This document shows positions 1-11,845 of a stretch of DNA of 64,000 nucleotides, one piece after another (position 1 is the first letter of the stretch; every line of letters starts with the position of its first letter). Under the pieces are notes generated by a model that ran no database searches, had not been told where the DNA came from, and worked only from the letters and a program-made list of their open reading frames with translations. Origin of the DNA: Clarireedia homoeocarpa (lineage: Eukaryota > Ascomycota > Leotiomycetes > Helotiales > Rutstroemiaceae); the NCBI GenBank assembly GCA_001465935.1, contig LNKV01000038.1:318176-382175 (forward strand), read 5' to 3'. The position numbers were made by a program, and so were the translations under genes.

Positions 1-2183
1 GTTCAAGCAGCTCAAGGAGCTCAAACAGTGGCACCTATCACTGAATCATATCCCGAGCCCAAGACCGAGCCATCTCTAAAATCCTTTCCCCTACCAAAAC
101 AAATATCCGATGATGTTACAAGTCCACGACGACCTCCTCCTCTAGAGATGAGCACGGAAAACCCCCAGGAAAATTTCTCGAAATCGCAACCTTCATCTCC
201 CCGTAAATTGGACATGAAAAGAAGGTCTCTCTTCCTACAGGAAGCTTCGAAGGACAAGGTCACACCACAGTTGGAAGCCCCAAAACCACTCTCCCCAGTC
301 AAAAATGCTAACTTTACCGAGTCAATGGTGAAGATACAACCCAACAAGATCGAGGCAAGTATCAGACCAGATGCCAAAGTGGAGTCTCCAATGCCCATTA
401 GATCCTTTACTCCACCCAAAGATCGCGAATACCAGACATTTATAGAACCAGAATCCCCCGAAACCGCTAAACTTCGTCCTGCTCCACTCTCACCAAGAAA
501 GGCGAACTCGATGAAAGCACTACCTCCAGCCAAATTTTCTCCACTGGCACTCGATAAGCCGTTACCATCTAGTCCAAAATCAGACTTTCCTAGCGGTTTG
601 AGACGCTCAAAATCGGTCAAAAATGCCGCAGCAATGTGGGAACAATCAACTGTAGAAAGCTCACCTCGAACTAGGTCGCCAATCAAGTTACCCACCTACG
701 ATGACGAAAAGGCCGCAGCGGTAGGGTTGGGTTTACGGCCACTGAGTCCGTCAAAGACAGGCAGAGCTACTGATGTGGGCGTTCAAGCAGAGCAGAGACC
801 TTCTTTACAATCAAGTTCTGCGAGGCCTCTTCCAACGCCACCATCCAAGGCGAGCGCATCACCACCCAAGGCGGTCGCATCACCACCTCTGAATGGCGGC
901 CTTCGTTCTCCCAATTTAGCCTACTCTCCAGTACCCCAAGCATCTGAAGCCTCTCAGCTTCTTGCGGATTTTTTTGGGGATGATGCCAAGCCAACGTCGC
1001 ACTTTGCAACGGACACGGCCGGAATCTTAATGATGAGGGCCGATCTACCTTCTGATATCCGAACCATCCAAGCCAATTTATTCCAATTATCAGCAGATGG
1101 GAAGAAGCAAGCTGTTCCCACTCATCAAGAGCGTGTGCTGTTTGAGCGTGAGATGTATTTATGTCCACACACCTTTACCACTCCTGCCGGAAAGAAAGTT
1201 TTTGAAGTTTATTGGTGGGCTGGAGACGAAGTGCCGTCATCAACGGTTGCTAACGCAGAAATATTTGCTCACAGGGAAGCTAATAGTTTAGGTGGAAGAC
1301 TAGTCAAGTTGCGACAGGGCACAGAGACACCAGAATTCTATCAGGCTCTTGGAGGTATCATCATCATTCGAAGAGGTTCTGCGAACAAGTATGATTCTCT
1401 TGCTCCACACATTCTCTGTGCAAGACAACAATTTGGCATGATTGTTTTCGATGAGGTTGACTATTCTGCTACGACGTTGTGTTCTGGCTTCCCCTACCTT
1501 ATTTCAACTCCAACAGGCAAGACATGGTTATGGAAGGGCCGGGGTAGCACTGCAGAGGAACTGGGCTGTGCCAGACTGCTTGGCATGGACATCTCAATGA
1601 CTGGTGATATTGAAGAAGTTGAGGATGGCCTCGAATACGCTTCATTCCTCAACATCTTTGGCTATGGCTCTTCGATACCACAATCTGCGGATCATTGGCG
1701 ACTCAAGCCAAACTACAACAGATACGCCTCTCGCCTGTTCCGTGCCAGCCCTTCTAACAGGCACCAGGTTTGTCCTACACTTCCTCTCATATACACACCT
1801 ATGCTAACCAGATCTAGATCGTCGAGATTAGACCTTTCACGCAAGCAGATCTTTCACCCTTAAACATCTACGTTCTTGATGCCTTCTTCGAAATCTACAT
1901 CATCATCGGGGCCAAAGCTCAATCCCAGTATGGTGCTTTTCACAATGCTCTACTTTTTGGCCAAGAATACGGCATCCTTGCAGCAAGCATGGAAGATCGT
2001 CCATTCGTGCCGGTATCCACCGTTGTTATTGAAGGTATCCCTAAGGATCTCAAGAGTGTCTTTAGGAAGTGGAATGATAAGCTTTCACCTACCATCATGC
2101 AACCCCCATCGACAAATCTAAAGAGAGGTAGAAGTTTGAGAGTTGTACCATTGACGGCGGCGTTGGAAGCTACGAGAGGTTAA
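1..2183 (+). CDS. DUF4045/gelsolin-repeat protein, 5' truncated
   Basis: Two exons, <1..1767 and 1818..2183, separated by a 50-base intron with a GT donor, a CTAAC branch site and a CTAG acceptor; about 710 residues are visible. The frame is open at base 1, so the true start lies before the window. The first 300 or so residues are low complexity, rich in Pro, Ser and Lys with many SP and SPRK motifs, as in fungal DUF4045 proteins. The rest reads as gelsolin/ADF-H repeats: a segment around the motif FEVYWWAGDE, a second around FGMIVFDEVD, and a third after the intron (IVEIRPFTQADL to FHNALLFGQEYGILAAS). Gelsolin repeats bind and sever actin, often with calcium, so a cytoskeletal role is likely but inferred. 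The second exon continues the domain without loss, which supports the junction. It converges on the minus-strand regulator downstream. Confidence 0.85.
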
Positions 2184-2790
2184 TTGTAATTGGTGTTCGC
2201 GTTGAGGGGTGGAGGCGAAGATGAAACTGCATTCGAGTACGAGTTTCTACGGAACGCATGCATATGCTTGGACTAAAATGGTCAAGAGATATTTGCTTTA
2301 TGTAAGATAGGCATACTGGAGTATGATAAAAGGGCTGGGGTCGTGGGCGTCTTTTTATGTGATAAATGGGTGGGAATTATGCATATTTGTAAGAGTTGTA
2401 AGAACATCGATTATCATTTTTAATATCGTTTTGAATTTATCGTTCTTAATACTTGAAGGAATCTTGAACTTGTATTTCGGCTGTGCTTCAGCGATTTTCC
2501 CTCCGCCAGGAAGATGCTAGTTGAGTAGCAACACAGCTATTGTATAGGGAATCACAACAGCCTCAATCACTAGGATCACCAAAATGGAACAGGGCCCATC
2601 CGCAAACTACAATGCAAGCGAAATATTCCACGATCTAATTATATATCCATTCAGAAAAGCGGCATGGCCATCAGCCATGGATATAGGAGTATTATGCAAC
2701 CTCTAAGCCATGTCCACCTCGCTCTATATCCAGCTCTACCATCTATCATGCAACCGAGACTCAATCCAAATGATAACTTTGCCGTCCGCT
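2184..2790. other. Convergent 3' intergenic region
   Basis: This holds the 3' ends of the gelsolin-repeat gene and of the minus-strand Zn2Cys6 regulator. It is AT-rich around 2280-2480 and shows no coding pattern I can support. The short open frames that overlap its right end are shadows of the regulator's last exon. Confidence 0.6.
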
Positions 2791-4729
2791 CTAAGTCCAC
2801 GCAGCCCTCAGCCCCTCCGCAAACCCCGCCTCCAGCTCCCAGTCCGCCCACCCGTCCTCCTCTTTCAAAAACAGCTCCTCCTCCTCCCCCGAACTCCCAC
2901 TCCCACTCCTCGATCCATCCATATCATAGAATCCGCCTTTAGCACCAACACCACCCCCAGGCATACACAGCTCCTTAATCTCCGCATCCCGTCTGCTGCT
3001 CGCGTCCGCTGCCCCTTTGGCTCTCCACTCCCATTGCATGCCGTCGTTCAGCACGAGCTCAACCACCTCGCTCATAGGCACCGACTCGTTTTCTTGCTGC
3101 CCGGAGATAACTGCCTGCTGGCGCTGTAATTCCCAGAAACTTTCGATGAGCTTGATGGTGGAGGGACTGTCCCACATTCCCTCCTTGCGGGGACAGCGCC
3201 GGAGGAGCTCCATGGCTTGCTGCCGGATGGAGTGGTTGGGGCATTTGACGCATGTGTCTATGTGCAATAGGTTAGTTTTTCAGACTTTTATGAGCTCAAG
3301 GCGAGAAGGGGGGAATATCGTGCAAAACAACGGAGCCACAAGGCCTGGATCGGTCGAAAAAGTCAAAGCCGGCTTCCCCTGCTTCGCATCCTGCTCCGCG
3401 GCATTGATCAGCGACCGCGCAAGACTAACCACCATCCGGAACTCGTTTTCGTATTTCGCAGTCCTCCACGGATCGTTCGACGTCTCTCTAGTAGTACGCA
3501 TGTCGTCCGGATTCGGAAACGACACCTTGGCCATGATATCGACGATGATGTATTGCAGTTTACAGAGAGCCGCTCCGCGCAATTGCTTGCTGTCGAACCG
3601 GGCGCTTTTGCGCTTCATTAGATTCTCGAATCCCGTGATCCATTGGTTGAGCTCTTGCTGGCGTTGCACGTACAGTGCTATGGCTTCGGCGGATTGGTGT
3701 ACCATGGGAACATTCGCGTCGCACAGGAGGAAGACGCAGAAGAGGCCGTCGGCGGCTTGGTTCAGACTTCTGCGCGCGGTTTCAAGATCGGGGAATTCTT
3801 CTGCTATGACGTTTTTTTGCTTGCTGATGCCTAGTACGGTTTTGCCGAATGCGGTTCGGTCGGCTCCAGGCCGCGTGTCGATGTATAGGACGGCTTGGAT
3901 GCATAGTCTCATGAACATTGGTGCGATATAGTCTTCGATGATCTCTTCATCTCTCGGAGAGCTTTTGAGACGGGAATCATGGAGGATTTTCAGTCCGCTT
4001 TGCAAATGTAATAATGCGCTGGAAAAATGTCCTCGTAGAGATTCGAAGCAGACGAACAAGGTACAGGACATCAACGCTATGAGTGGTTTTTGTTTCCGGG
4101 ATGAGAGTGACCTCCTCAAGTGCCCTATTGCTTTAGCATATTGATCTGTTGCGAACCCAAAATTTGTCCTCGCTGCATCACATTTTGTTGCCATGTCCAG
4201 GTATCGATTCGAGAAATTTTCGTGCAGTGCCCCCAGACCTATAACTGCATGTCGCAGCGAAGGTTCCTCGACGCTTGCCTGCAGAATGAGCTGTTCCCAG
4301 AAAGAAGCATCGAAATATCCGCTGAGCTCGGTTGCAGTGTTTGTGACAAAGTATTGAAATCCCCGACGCTCTTCCATCGTGCCGGGTAGGTGTGTGGAAA
4401 CTTGTTTGATGATCGATTCACCCCGCATCTCGGGACTTAATCGGGTGAGATCTACGGTATAACCATCGCATTGTCGACCTGTCGAAAGACACTTCTGACA
4501 GGAGGGTCTGCCTTCATCGCACTTGACGCGTCGTATTCTAGCTTCGAGTTAGCTTCCTTATCCACCACTACTAGAGGAATAGTGTGACGGACTTGCAGGT
4601 CTGGCAGCCCGTCTTCACCTTGGGACCGCTTTTCCTCCGCCGTGGTGCTGGCTTTGCTGTCTCCGCTGGTGGGGTTGACGTTACTGACGCCGATGCTTGT
4701 GATGGTGTGGTCGATCCTGAAGATTCCAT
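2791..4729 (-). CDS. Zn2Cys6 transcription factor with fungal_trans_2-type domain
   Basis: Model: 4593..4729, 3324..4537 and 2791..3257 on the complement; 605 residues. The N-terminus carries a Zn2Cys6 cluster with Cys42, 45, 52, 59, 62 and 69 (spacing C-x2-C-x6-C-x6-C-x2-C-x6-C) after a basic stretch; intron 1 (4538..4592) falls inside it, between CQTCK and IRRVKC. The remainder matches the fungal regulatory domain of the PF11951 type, including EPSLRHAVIGLGALHE and, near the end, CPRKEGMWDS. Intron 2 is unusual: the only GT donor nearby gives the wrong phase, whereas a GC donor at 3323 with the acceptor at 3258 restores PLFYTCVKCPNHS, the form expected in this family. The protein presumably binds DNA in the nucleus; its targets are unknown. 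The acidic tail (SSGEEEELFLKEED) could be an activation region. Confidence 0.85.
3258..3323 (-). other. Candidate GC-AG intron in the Zn2Cys6 gene
   Basis: On the minus strand the intron begins GCACGA and ends CACATAG (66 bases) with CTAAC upstream of the acceptor. GCACGA differs by one base from a good GTACGA donor. The phase is right only for this donor (exon 2 ends one base into a codon). Confidence 0.6.
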
Positions 4730-6553
4730 CGTTTACTTGTACTTGTAGTCTGCAAAAGTCTTACAAATATTGACCTCAGCAATTTAGAAAACAACGTGAA
4801 TTAATAAGTTTGACATACATAGCCCCTGCAGTCAGAGTCTCTAAATTTAAATCCTGCACTAATCCTCCTGTCGCATTTGATGCCTGCGACCCCATCTTGC
4901 GGACCAACCTTATTCCAATGTTACTCTGGCTTCTTAGTACCCTCGTCGTCGCGTGGAGTTGATATGGCTAGTCTGTTTCGCTGCTCCACAATCTTGTGTT
5001 CGGGGACGTTATTCGTTCTGAGGATTTCAAATCTGCCTTGATGAAAGTTTGGCATGAGGCTGAGCTTCACCCACCCACCAATGAGAAGCGTCTTTGTATG
5101 TCGCTTACAAAAAGCTTGCATGAAGGAACAGGTGTCGGCACTTCTGAAGCTAGCATTTTCCGTCAAAGTGGTTCTCTTGCATCATGATATAAATTAACGC
5201 GTTACCACGTGTGTTGTCGGTTTCCCTTCTTCATGTTTACCAAACTGGCAAGGTATGGAAATCAATATGCTGGGCTTTCCCCACCGAGTGTGCCATTTGG
5301 TCGAGGCTCATTTTTTGGCATCAGTTTGCGGACTATCCAACTCAATGGTCCTGCTGGTCTTAGGTGTCATATTACGAAATGAGCCATAGTGACAGTGCAC
5401 ATAGGTATAAGCCCATGAGAACTCCTGCCAGGCTTGTTCTGGATGCATCAGATAACTTGCGTAAGTTAGTGACTAAGTAACAGTCTCCTGTTTAAGCAAC
5501 TACGCGGTAGCCCATATTACGCTTTGCTCGTAGGCATAAACCCATTTCCTCCATGCGGTATGCCCTTTGTCGAGCGGCGCTACGAAGTGATCCGATCTGA
5601 CGTTGGCATCTTGCCGTTTCGCTATCCGACTCGCGCTGACCATCCAGAAGTATTCAGGATGAAATGTGCAAAACGGAAAGCTGGTAATTGTCCTCAGCCG
5701 ACGGTAGCTGATGTTCTTTGACGGAGAATCTGTGAGCTGGCAATACACTCATCTGCCCATGGCAGATGATTTCCTTCCTCGGCACTGAAAGCCAGCGGAT
5801 TAGTGCGTCATAAAAGCATGAGACTGAGGATTGTGGGTTTTCCACTAGGACAACCAATCCAACGGATTGACCTTCATGAGATCAGAGGGTTCGAAGAACA
5901 TACAGGAAAAGTCTTATCCAGATAACATAAGCTTCATCATTGCGGAAAATCTGTAGGCATGATGGATTTGATGCCGGGGCAGCAAAATATAACAAGAAAA
6001 AATCCAATTCCACTATTAATGCCCCGCACAAGCTTTGCAGAACAATGAAAGACCTCGCATGCTTATAGTAAATGTAATAGTAGTGCCGGATGACAGAATA
6101 TCAAGGATAATGAACCGGAGAGAACTGGTTGATCTCCTCTTAGGAGTAGAGATAGTACCGAGAGAAGAATCAAAGGAATCGTGAGCAATGGATGCCAATG
6201 CACAGGTCGCCGAACAGTGACGCAGACCTCTGCTACAATATGAAATGACTATACTTAAGAATGGAATTGTGATGTTCGAGAATATCAACAAAGGCATCAA
6301 GGCATCAAGTGTTATTGTATTATGTGCGGGAGTTTCTTTATTCACGGTCATAGCTGAGGTTATCATTTCTAGAACTAGCGCAACAGGGGTGGGTATCTCG
6401 GCTCGGAAGCATCATCAATGATCACCAATCCGAAACATCGGCACAGCACAGCCTACATATAATGCCCAATCATAATATTTCCTACAGTCTTCAAACCAGC
6501 AATTGAGCTCATATTTCTATCTATTCAATACAAGATTAAAGATTGGATATGCG
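4730..6553. other. Divergent intergenic region between regulator and DENN gene
   Basis: About 1.8 kb holding the promoters of the minus-strand Zn2Cys6 gene and the plus-strand DENN-type gene. No open frame here has a recognisable domain. The longest, 6016..6366 on the minus strand (116 codons), starts near the DENN gene promoter and has no family I recognise, so I do not call it. Two gapped, diverged similar stretches lie near 5285-5340 and 5556-5645. Confidence 0.5.
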
Positions 6554-8462
6554 ATGGCCGCACAACGGAGAGGACAAGATCCTTTAAACATCGATCTCTC
6601 AAACAACAATGCCGACCTCCCACCCCTCGTCGCGCTGTTCATGATATACTTTGATATCAAAGCCGGATACACACTGGGATGGAAGAGATCGCTACCGGGC
6701 GTCGAGCTTGAGGGAGTTGTCGAATATAGGAGTTTGCCGTCAGGCTTGCATACAGTAGAGGAGGACTTAATATACTTTACTCATGATAACTATGCCGGAT
6801 TGAGCGTATTCGTTAATGTGCCAGCAGATGAGGGGTCGAGAAATGCGCGGATGATTGCTGTGGGCATCATGGTTCCTTTGAGTTATGGCAGATTGGGCAG
6901 AAGTTGGAAGCATGCGGAGTGCTTGAAGGATATAGCAAAGTAGGGATATGTCCTTCCGAAGCCGTATGATTGATCTCTAACACAATACTTAGGGAGCTCA
7001 TCCTAGACGAAAGCAAGACCAAACGCTTGGAAAACTATTGGGAGAGCCACAAGGCTGAGGACCTCAGCACAAACAAGGATACAGACTGGCTACTGGATTC
7101 TCCGTCAAGCATCAAATTCAAGTTTCCGAGCACTCCTACAAAAGCGAAGGGCCACAGCAGAATGCGATCGGCTTCGGACGGGACGACGCTGCTGCCTCCT
7201 GGACATACGCTGTCGACATATCATCCGGCATGGAGTCTGCCACGTCTATTGGAAACATTTGGTCCTATGATATTTCCTATATATCGAGCAGCATTGTTAC
7301 GCAAGCGGATATTAATCAGCGCGCATGCGCCGGTTCACGAGACTTGTGATTTTGGTTCGGAATACCCTCGTATAGCTCTATTTAAACTTACTAACAAATC
7401 TTAGTTTACGATATTTCAGTTCTCTCCAACATCCCACTTGCCGTTAGTGAGCTTTTAGAGCCCGGTGCACTACCTCAAAGATTGCGCCCGCTCTTCTCCA
7501 TCGGTGTCCACGATATACCCCTCCTAGAGGACGACCTCAAAGCTTCCCAAATAAAAGCCTCGTCTGAGGATACCTACGCAACCGAGTCTCATGACGAAAA
7601 GGGCCGCGGCTGGATTGCCTGCACAACTGACAGTATCCTCGCAACCAAAACCAAACTCTACGATATCCTTATAACCATGCCACCCCTACACTCCTCCGCC
7701 TCTTCCTCCAAAGTATGGCCCAAAGTCGAAAGCGCTCTCGGCACCGAACTCAAAGCCACGCAACGCGATCTCCGGCGCTTCAAAGCCCTTCGCTGGGGTC
7801 TCTCTCGCAGCCCCCGCTCTCCCACCCTCTCCCGCTGCGCCAGCAGCGAATCCCCCACCATCGATTCTTTCCCCGACCTCTCCCAATCCACCAGCACCCT
7901 TCCCCCACGCGACGACCCCATGCTCGACATCCCTGACACCGAGTCCATCGTCGAGCCCGTCTCCTGGTCCGCGCTCGCCTACTCCGGCTTTATATGGTGG
8001 GCCTCGGCGGGCGAACAGCGTCTGTATTCGCAGGAGGAATGGGAAGCCGACGCCTCGCTATTCTCCACTCCTCATACCCCGAATCCGTTTCCAACTTCTA
8101 GCATCTATCATGATTTGAAGCCGTCAGCAGAGGCGGAAATGGCAATTATTGCGTATTTCCACCGATCGACGACGAAGATTTTGACGATCTTAAGCGATAT
8201 CATTGATGTGTCGGATTCGGATGATGAGAGGGAGGACAATTCTCCATTGATAAGCGGCGCAGATGGAGCTGGTGATTCAAGTGATGCAGAAGATGAGGGT
8301 GAGATGGTGTATGTGAGTAGTGTAGATATGGAGAGGATGGGATTAGATGTTTGGAGTGCAGGGGATCATGCCTTTGTTGAAGAGCTGGTGAAGGAGTATT
8401 TCGGGAGAAGGGTCAAGATTGAGGGAAGGGGTGTGGATATCTGTGGTGTGAGGATTTGTTAG
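6554..8462 (+). CDS. DENN-type LCHN/DUF4484 protein
   Basis: Three exons, 6554..6939, 6993..7354 and 7405..8462, 601 residues. Both introns are short (53 and 50 bases) with GT/AG borders; intron 1 joins AKDIAK to ELILDES and intron 2 joins CDF to VYDISVLSNIPLAVSELL. The start is the ATG giving MAAQRRGQDP; the frame is open a little upstream but without another ATG. The N-terminal part (LPPLVALFMIYFDIKAGYTL, then GVELEGVVEYRSLPSGLH) and the segment HPAWSLPRLLETFGPMIFPI are typical of the LCHN/DENND11 family (yeast Anr2-like), with a DUF4484-type C-terminal half around ALAYSGFIWWASAGE. DENN proteins act on Rab GTPases in membrane traffic; that role is by family. A Ser-rich, acidic spacer (about residues 480-510, DSDDEREDN) follows. 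There is no signal peptide. Confidence 0.85.
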
Positions 8463-9015
8463 GTGCTCTTTTTCAAGCGTCTTTATTTTTAATTTCTTTC
8501 TTTTCCCCCGGTACTCATCCTATCCGGTCTGGACCGCGTAATAGGGAGGAGCCTTGGGGGAACATTAGGGAGTTTGGACAAGAGCCTGGGTGTTTGGCGC
8601 AGTGGAAGTCAGTCTTAAAAGCAAGATTAGCGAATAACTACTCATTGGTCTTTCTCTCCATATTCATACAGCAGTTGCAAGTAATTAAAGTGGTAAATTT
8701 TTTCTTTTTAGACGGTAAAACCTCTGAATTGAACTCAAACGTCAATACATCAATCCCAAATCTCAAGTTTCTGGCGTTATCCAGAGACCCATTTCCACGC
8801 TATTCAGCGGTGCTCTTCCTTTCGCACTTGGCATAAGCAACTTATCAGCCAGAAAAAAAACCACATCACGTTATGTGTGTAAGACGCCATCCCAAATGCA
8901 AGCATAATGCTATTACCCGTATTTGTACAAAGTTCATTTCACCCCTGAAAAGAATTGCAAGTTCCCTAGAAATCTCAAATGCGCAATAACAGAAAATCTT
9001 TGACAACGAAAAGGT
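8463..9015. other. Convergent 3' intergenic region
   Basis: Between the stop of the DENN gene and the stop of SEC63, with AT-rich stretches around 8690-8720. An open frame across 8456-8836 overlaps the end of the DENN gene and looks like a shadow. I see no gene or RNA here. Confidence 0.6.
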
Positions 9016-11266
9016 TTATGATTCCTCGTCAGAAGTATCAGTGTCGGTTTCACTGGTGTCATCCACTTCTTCGTCTGTGTTGCTGTCATCTTCACTAGAT
9101 TCTTGAACTTCCTGCTTCTTCTTCTTCTTCGGTGGAGCGGCGCCCGTCTTGAGAGCTTGCATTTGGCCTGCTAGCGAATCTATGATAATGGGTTAGAATG
9201 TAATTCGCATTGGAGAGTTAATGTAAGAAACATACCTTCATCAGGCTCACTGATGTCATCCTCCGCATCAATCTCCAGCGCTTTACTGGCATCTTCAACC
9301 ACTAGAGTAGTCTCCAGCTTTGTGTCAAACCCAACATACGAATCGCAGATCAGGTGCATAACAAATGTGTAGCTGCCTGGTTGTGGAGGAGCTTGGAACT
9401 GTGCCTTGAGAGTTTGCATGTTGAAAGTGGGTTTTCCGCTCTCATCAAATATTGGCTTGTCGAATGCAAAGAATGTGAAAGGGGGGACGGCGATCTTGCC
9501 TTGCTTGCTGTCGGTCAGGAAAACGTTCCATTTAGGCGAGTGGTCACGTGGGAAGTACGGAGCGAATGCGAGAGGAGGGAAGACTTGTTTGTCTTCAATC
9601 TTTTCACCCTTGGCAGGCTTCTTTTTCCGTCCAAGAATAGCATCAAGATCGTCCTCATCTGGGTCAATATCCTCAAGATCAAGCTCATTGACCTTAGGAA
9701 CATTCTCGCTACCAGGTGGGATGAAGCGACCTTTAACGACAAAGGACACCAGCGAACTGGGAGTGATGAACTTTTCCCCAGTGACCTTAAAGAACGCCTT
9801 CTCGACTTGCAAGCGGGGTAGTTGCCTGGCAGTAGCAAGTGCGGTCTTGTATTCAGATTCAGTAAGTAATCCTTTGCCAACACTCAGTCTATGGCGGTAT
9901 GCCTCAGGAAGTTCCATATATTGCTGTAGGGTTAGGTGAGTTCTTGCGTCACCTTCAATGGCCTTTGCGATAGCAGGGGTAATATGGGGCAGTTGTAGAA
10001 GGGGCGAGGCATGTGGTGGTAATGCTTGTACGATATTCTGAGCGGTGGCATATGACGCAAGAATAGGGCCGGTAGTTCCAAAGGCAAGAGTGATAGGTGT
10101 GAATGCGTTGTTAAGGTCATGAGCGATAGGTGCAACTTCATACTTCTCCTGGTTGAGAGTAGAATCTTCGAGTTCGACACGTCCCAAGTACGCCCAGAGT
10201 AATGCAAGCGCCTTTCTTCGAGCACCGCCGTCCAGTTCTTCCAGTTTTGTCTTATCACTGTCTGACATACCGGCCGCATAGGTGGTAACTTCGCCTGGGG
10301 CGAGGATCCTTGATTCTACCTTTCCAAGTCCGGAATCGGCCTTGTGACCCTTCAGAGTATGGCGATACTCCACACCACTGCTTAATGCGCCTACAATCCC
10401 ACCTTCGGTGATATTCTCCTCATATTCTTGGAAGAGGTTGTTGGCACTTTCGATAAGAATCTTTTCCTTAGACATGCGCTGGGTACCATACCACCATGTT
10501 CCTACCAGATAGGGTAGCAAGACACCCAATAAAAGAGCATAGACAAGAACAACATATTTTCCATTTCCTTCAGAGACGATCCATGTGGGTAGGGCAATTC
10601 CAATGCTGAAGCTTTGCTTTCCATCTGGATGCCCAAACTGAATGTAGTTGTTTCGGATTTCCTCATCGGTAAGGGCTTTGTACGCCTTTGTGAGCTCTAC
10701 GAAATAATCATTCAGAGACTCGAGTGTTTGATTTTTGGCTGGATCGGGTCTAATCTTATCAGGATGGAACTTGAGCGAGAGTCGTTTGTAGTGGGACTTG
10801 ATTTCTTTCTCGGATGCAGACTGTCCATGGTTAGCTACAAGTTCTTGTAAGAAGCCTCCACAAAGAATTTACCTCTTTAATGCCCAAAATATCGTATGGA
10901 TTCCAGATCTTTGGTACTGTTCTTGCCGTAACTTGGAACTGGTAAGCCATAGCAGCGACAATCGCCCACCCCACAATCATAGCAATAAAACGTTTGAATT
11001 TGCGCTCCTTCCTCCTCTGCGCTCGCCTCTGAACGTCGATCAGATCCGCATGTTCTGGTTTGTATTCGGTCTTTATTCGTGGGGCCGTGGCACTGGGATC
11101 CGATCTAGGTCTTAAGACATCCCATGTCAAAGCTGTAGATACAAGTCCCACGACAGTACCTATGAAAATAGGGAAGAATTGCCCCTGCCCATAGATTAGC
11201 AAAAACCTAAAGCTTATGCGCCAGGACACACACCTGTTCATCATAGGAATAATCTGTCCCACTCAT
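9016..11266 (-). CDS. sec63: ER protein translocation subunit Sec63
   Basis: Four exons on the complement: 11234..11266, 10873..11184, 9236..10820 and 9016..9179; 697 residues. Introns are 49, 52 and 56 bases. The first exon codes only MSGTDYSYDEQ. Two membrane segments follow (around residues 13-35 and 80-102), then a J domain beginning after KIWNPYDILGIKE and containing the HPDK tetrapeptide that stimulates BiP, then a third membrane segment (YVVLVYALLLGVLLPYLVG). The rest is the Sec63/Brl domain, and the tail is acidic (SSEDDSNTDEEVDD). This is the classic Sec63 layout: J domain in the ER lumen, Brl domain and acidic tail in the cytosol binding Sec61/Sec62 for post-translational import. 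Length matches the family (yeast Sec63 is 663 residues). The intron between IKE and SASEKE lies inside the J domain. Confidence 0.96.
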
Positions 11267-11845
11267 CTTGCCTTGAGGTTATTCCTCGGTCTACTAGACC
11301 TGTTCTTTCACAATGTACTGGCGCACAAGTTTTCTCGAATTCCAAAGTACTTTTTTAAATTGCCTCTGGTGGTGGTCTTGTATTATTAAAGAATCAAGAG
11401 GTTGTTGGTGGGTTCCGGGGACCTTAAGTTTTGTACTTTTCGACGTGAGCTTTTGAGATGTGGCTCGAACTGCCCTCCATCCAGGACGAATAATACGCTA
11501 GCTGTTTATGATATAGTTTATCGCAATCCACCAATTAAATCGCACAAATTCTCATCCTAAATGGAATTGAGATCTGGACAGAGAACACCACGGAAGAAAG
11601 GACCTATTATCCTAGAATGATGCTCAATAATTATGATGCCTCATTTAATGAGAATTTTCATCATACACTGTGGAACCTTAGCATTACCTTGCAGGCTTGG
11701 GTTGTTATTAAAGCTCATACAATACAATCAACGTTCCTCATGATTTATCCGTCAAAGCTCCCCAACCCGTTTAAATGCGCAGCAATATCTATATAATGCC
11801 AATTCTTGAGCGCTCAAAAGAGCACATTGTGTCCGTATCTATGGT
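11267..11845. other. Intergenic region: sec63 promoter and rdh54 3' end
   Basis: Upstream region of sec63 and trailer of rdh54, both read on the minus strand. It is AT-rich with no open frame of interest, and I see no other gene. Confidence 0.6.

Noticed and set aside
6016..6366. A 116-codon minus-strand frame between the Zn2Cys6 and DENN genes
   Set aside because: No domain, no intron or start support, and it lies in the DENN gene's promoter region.
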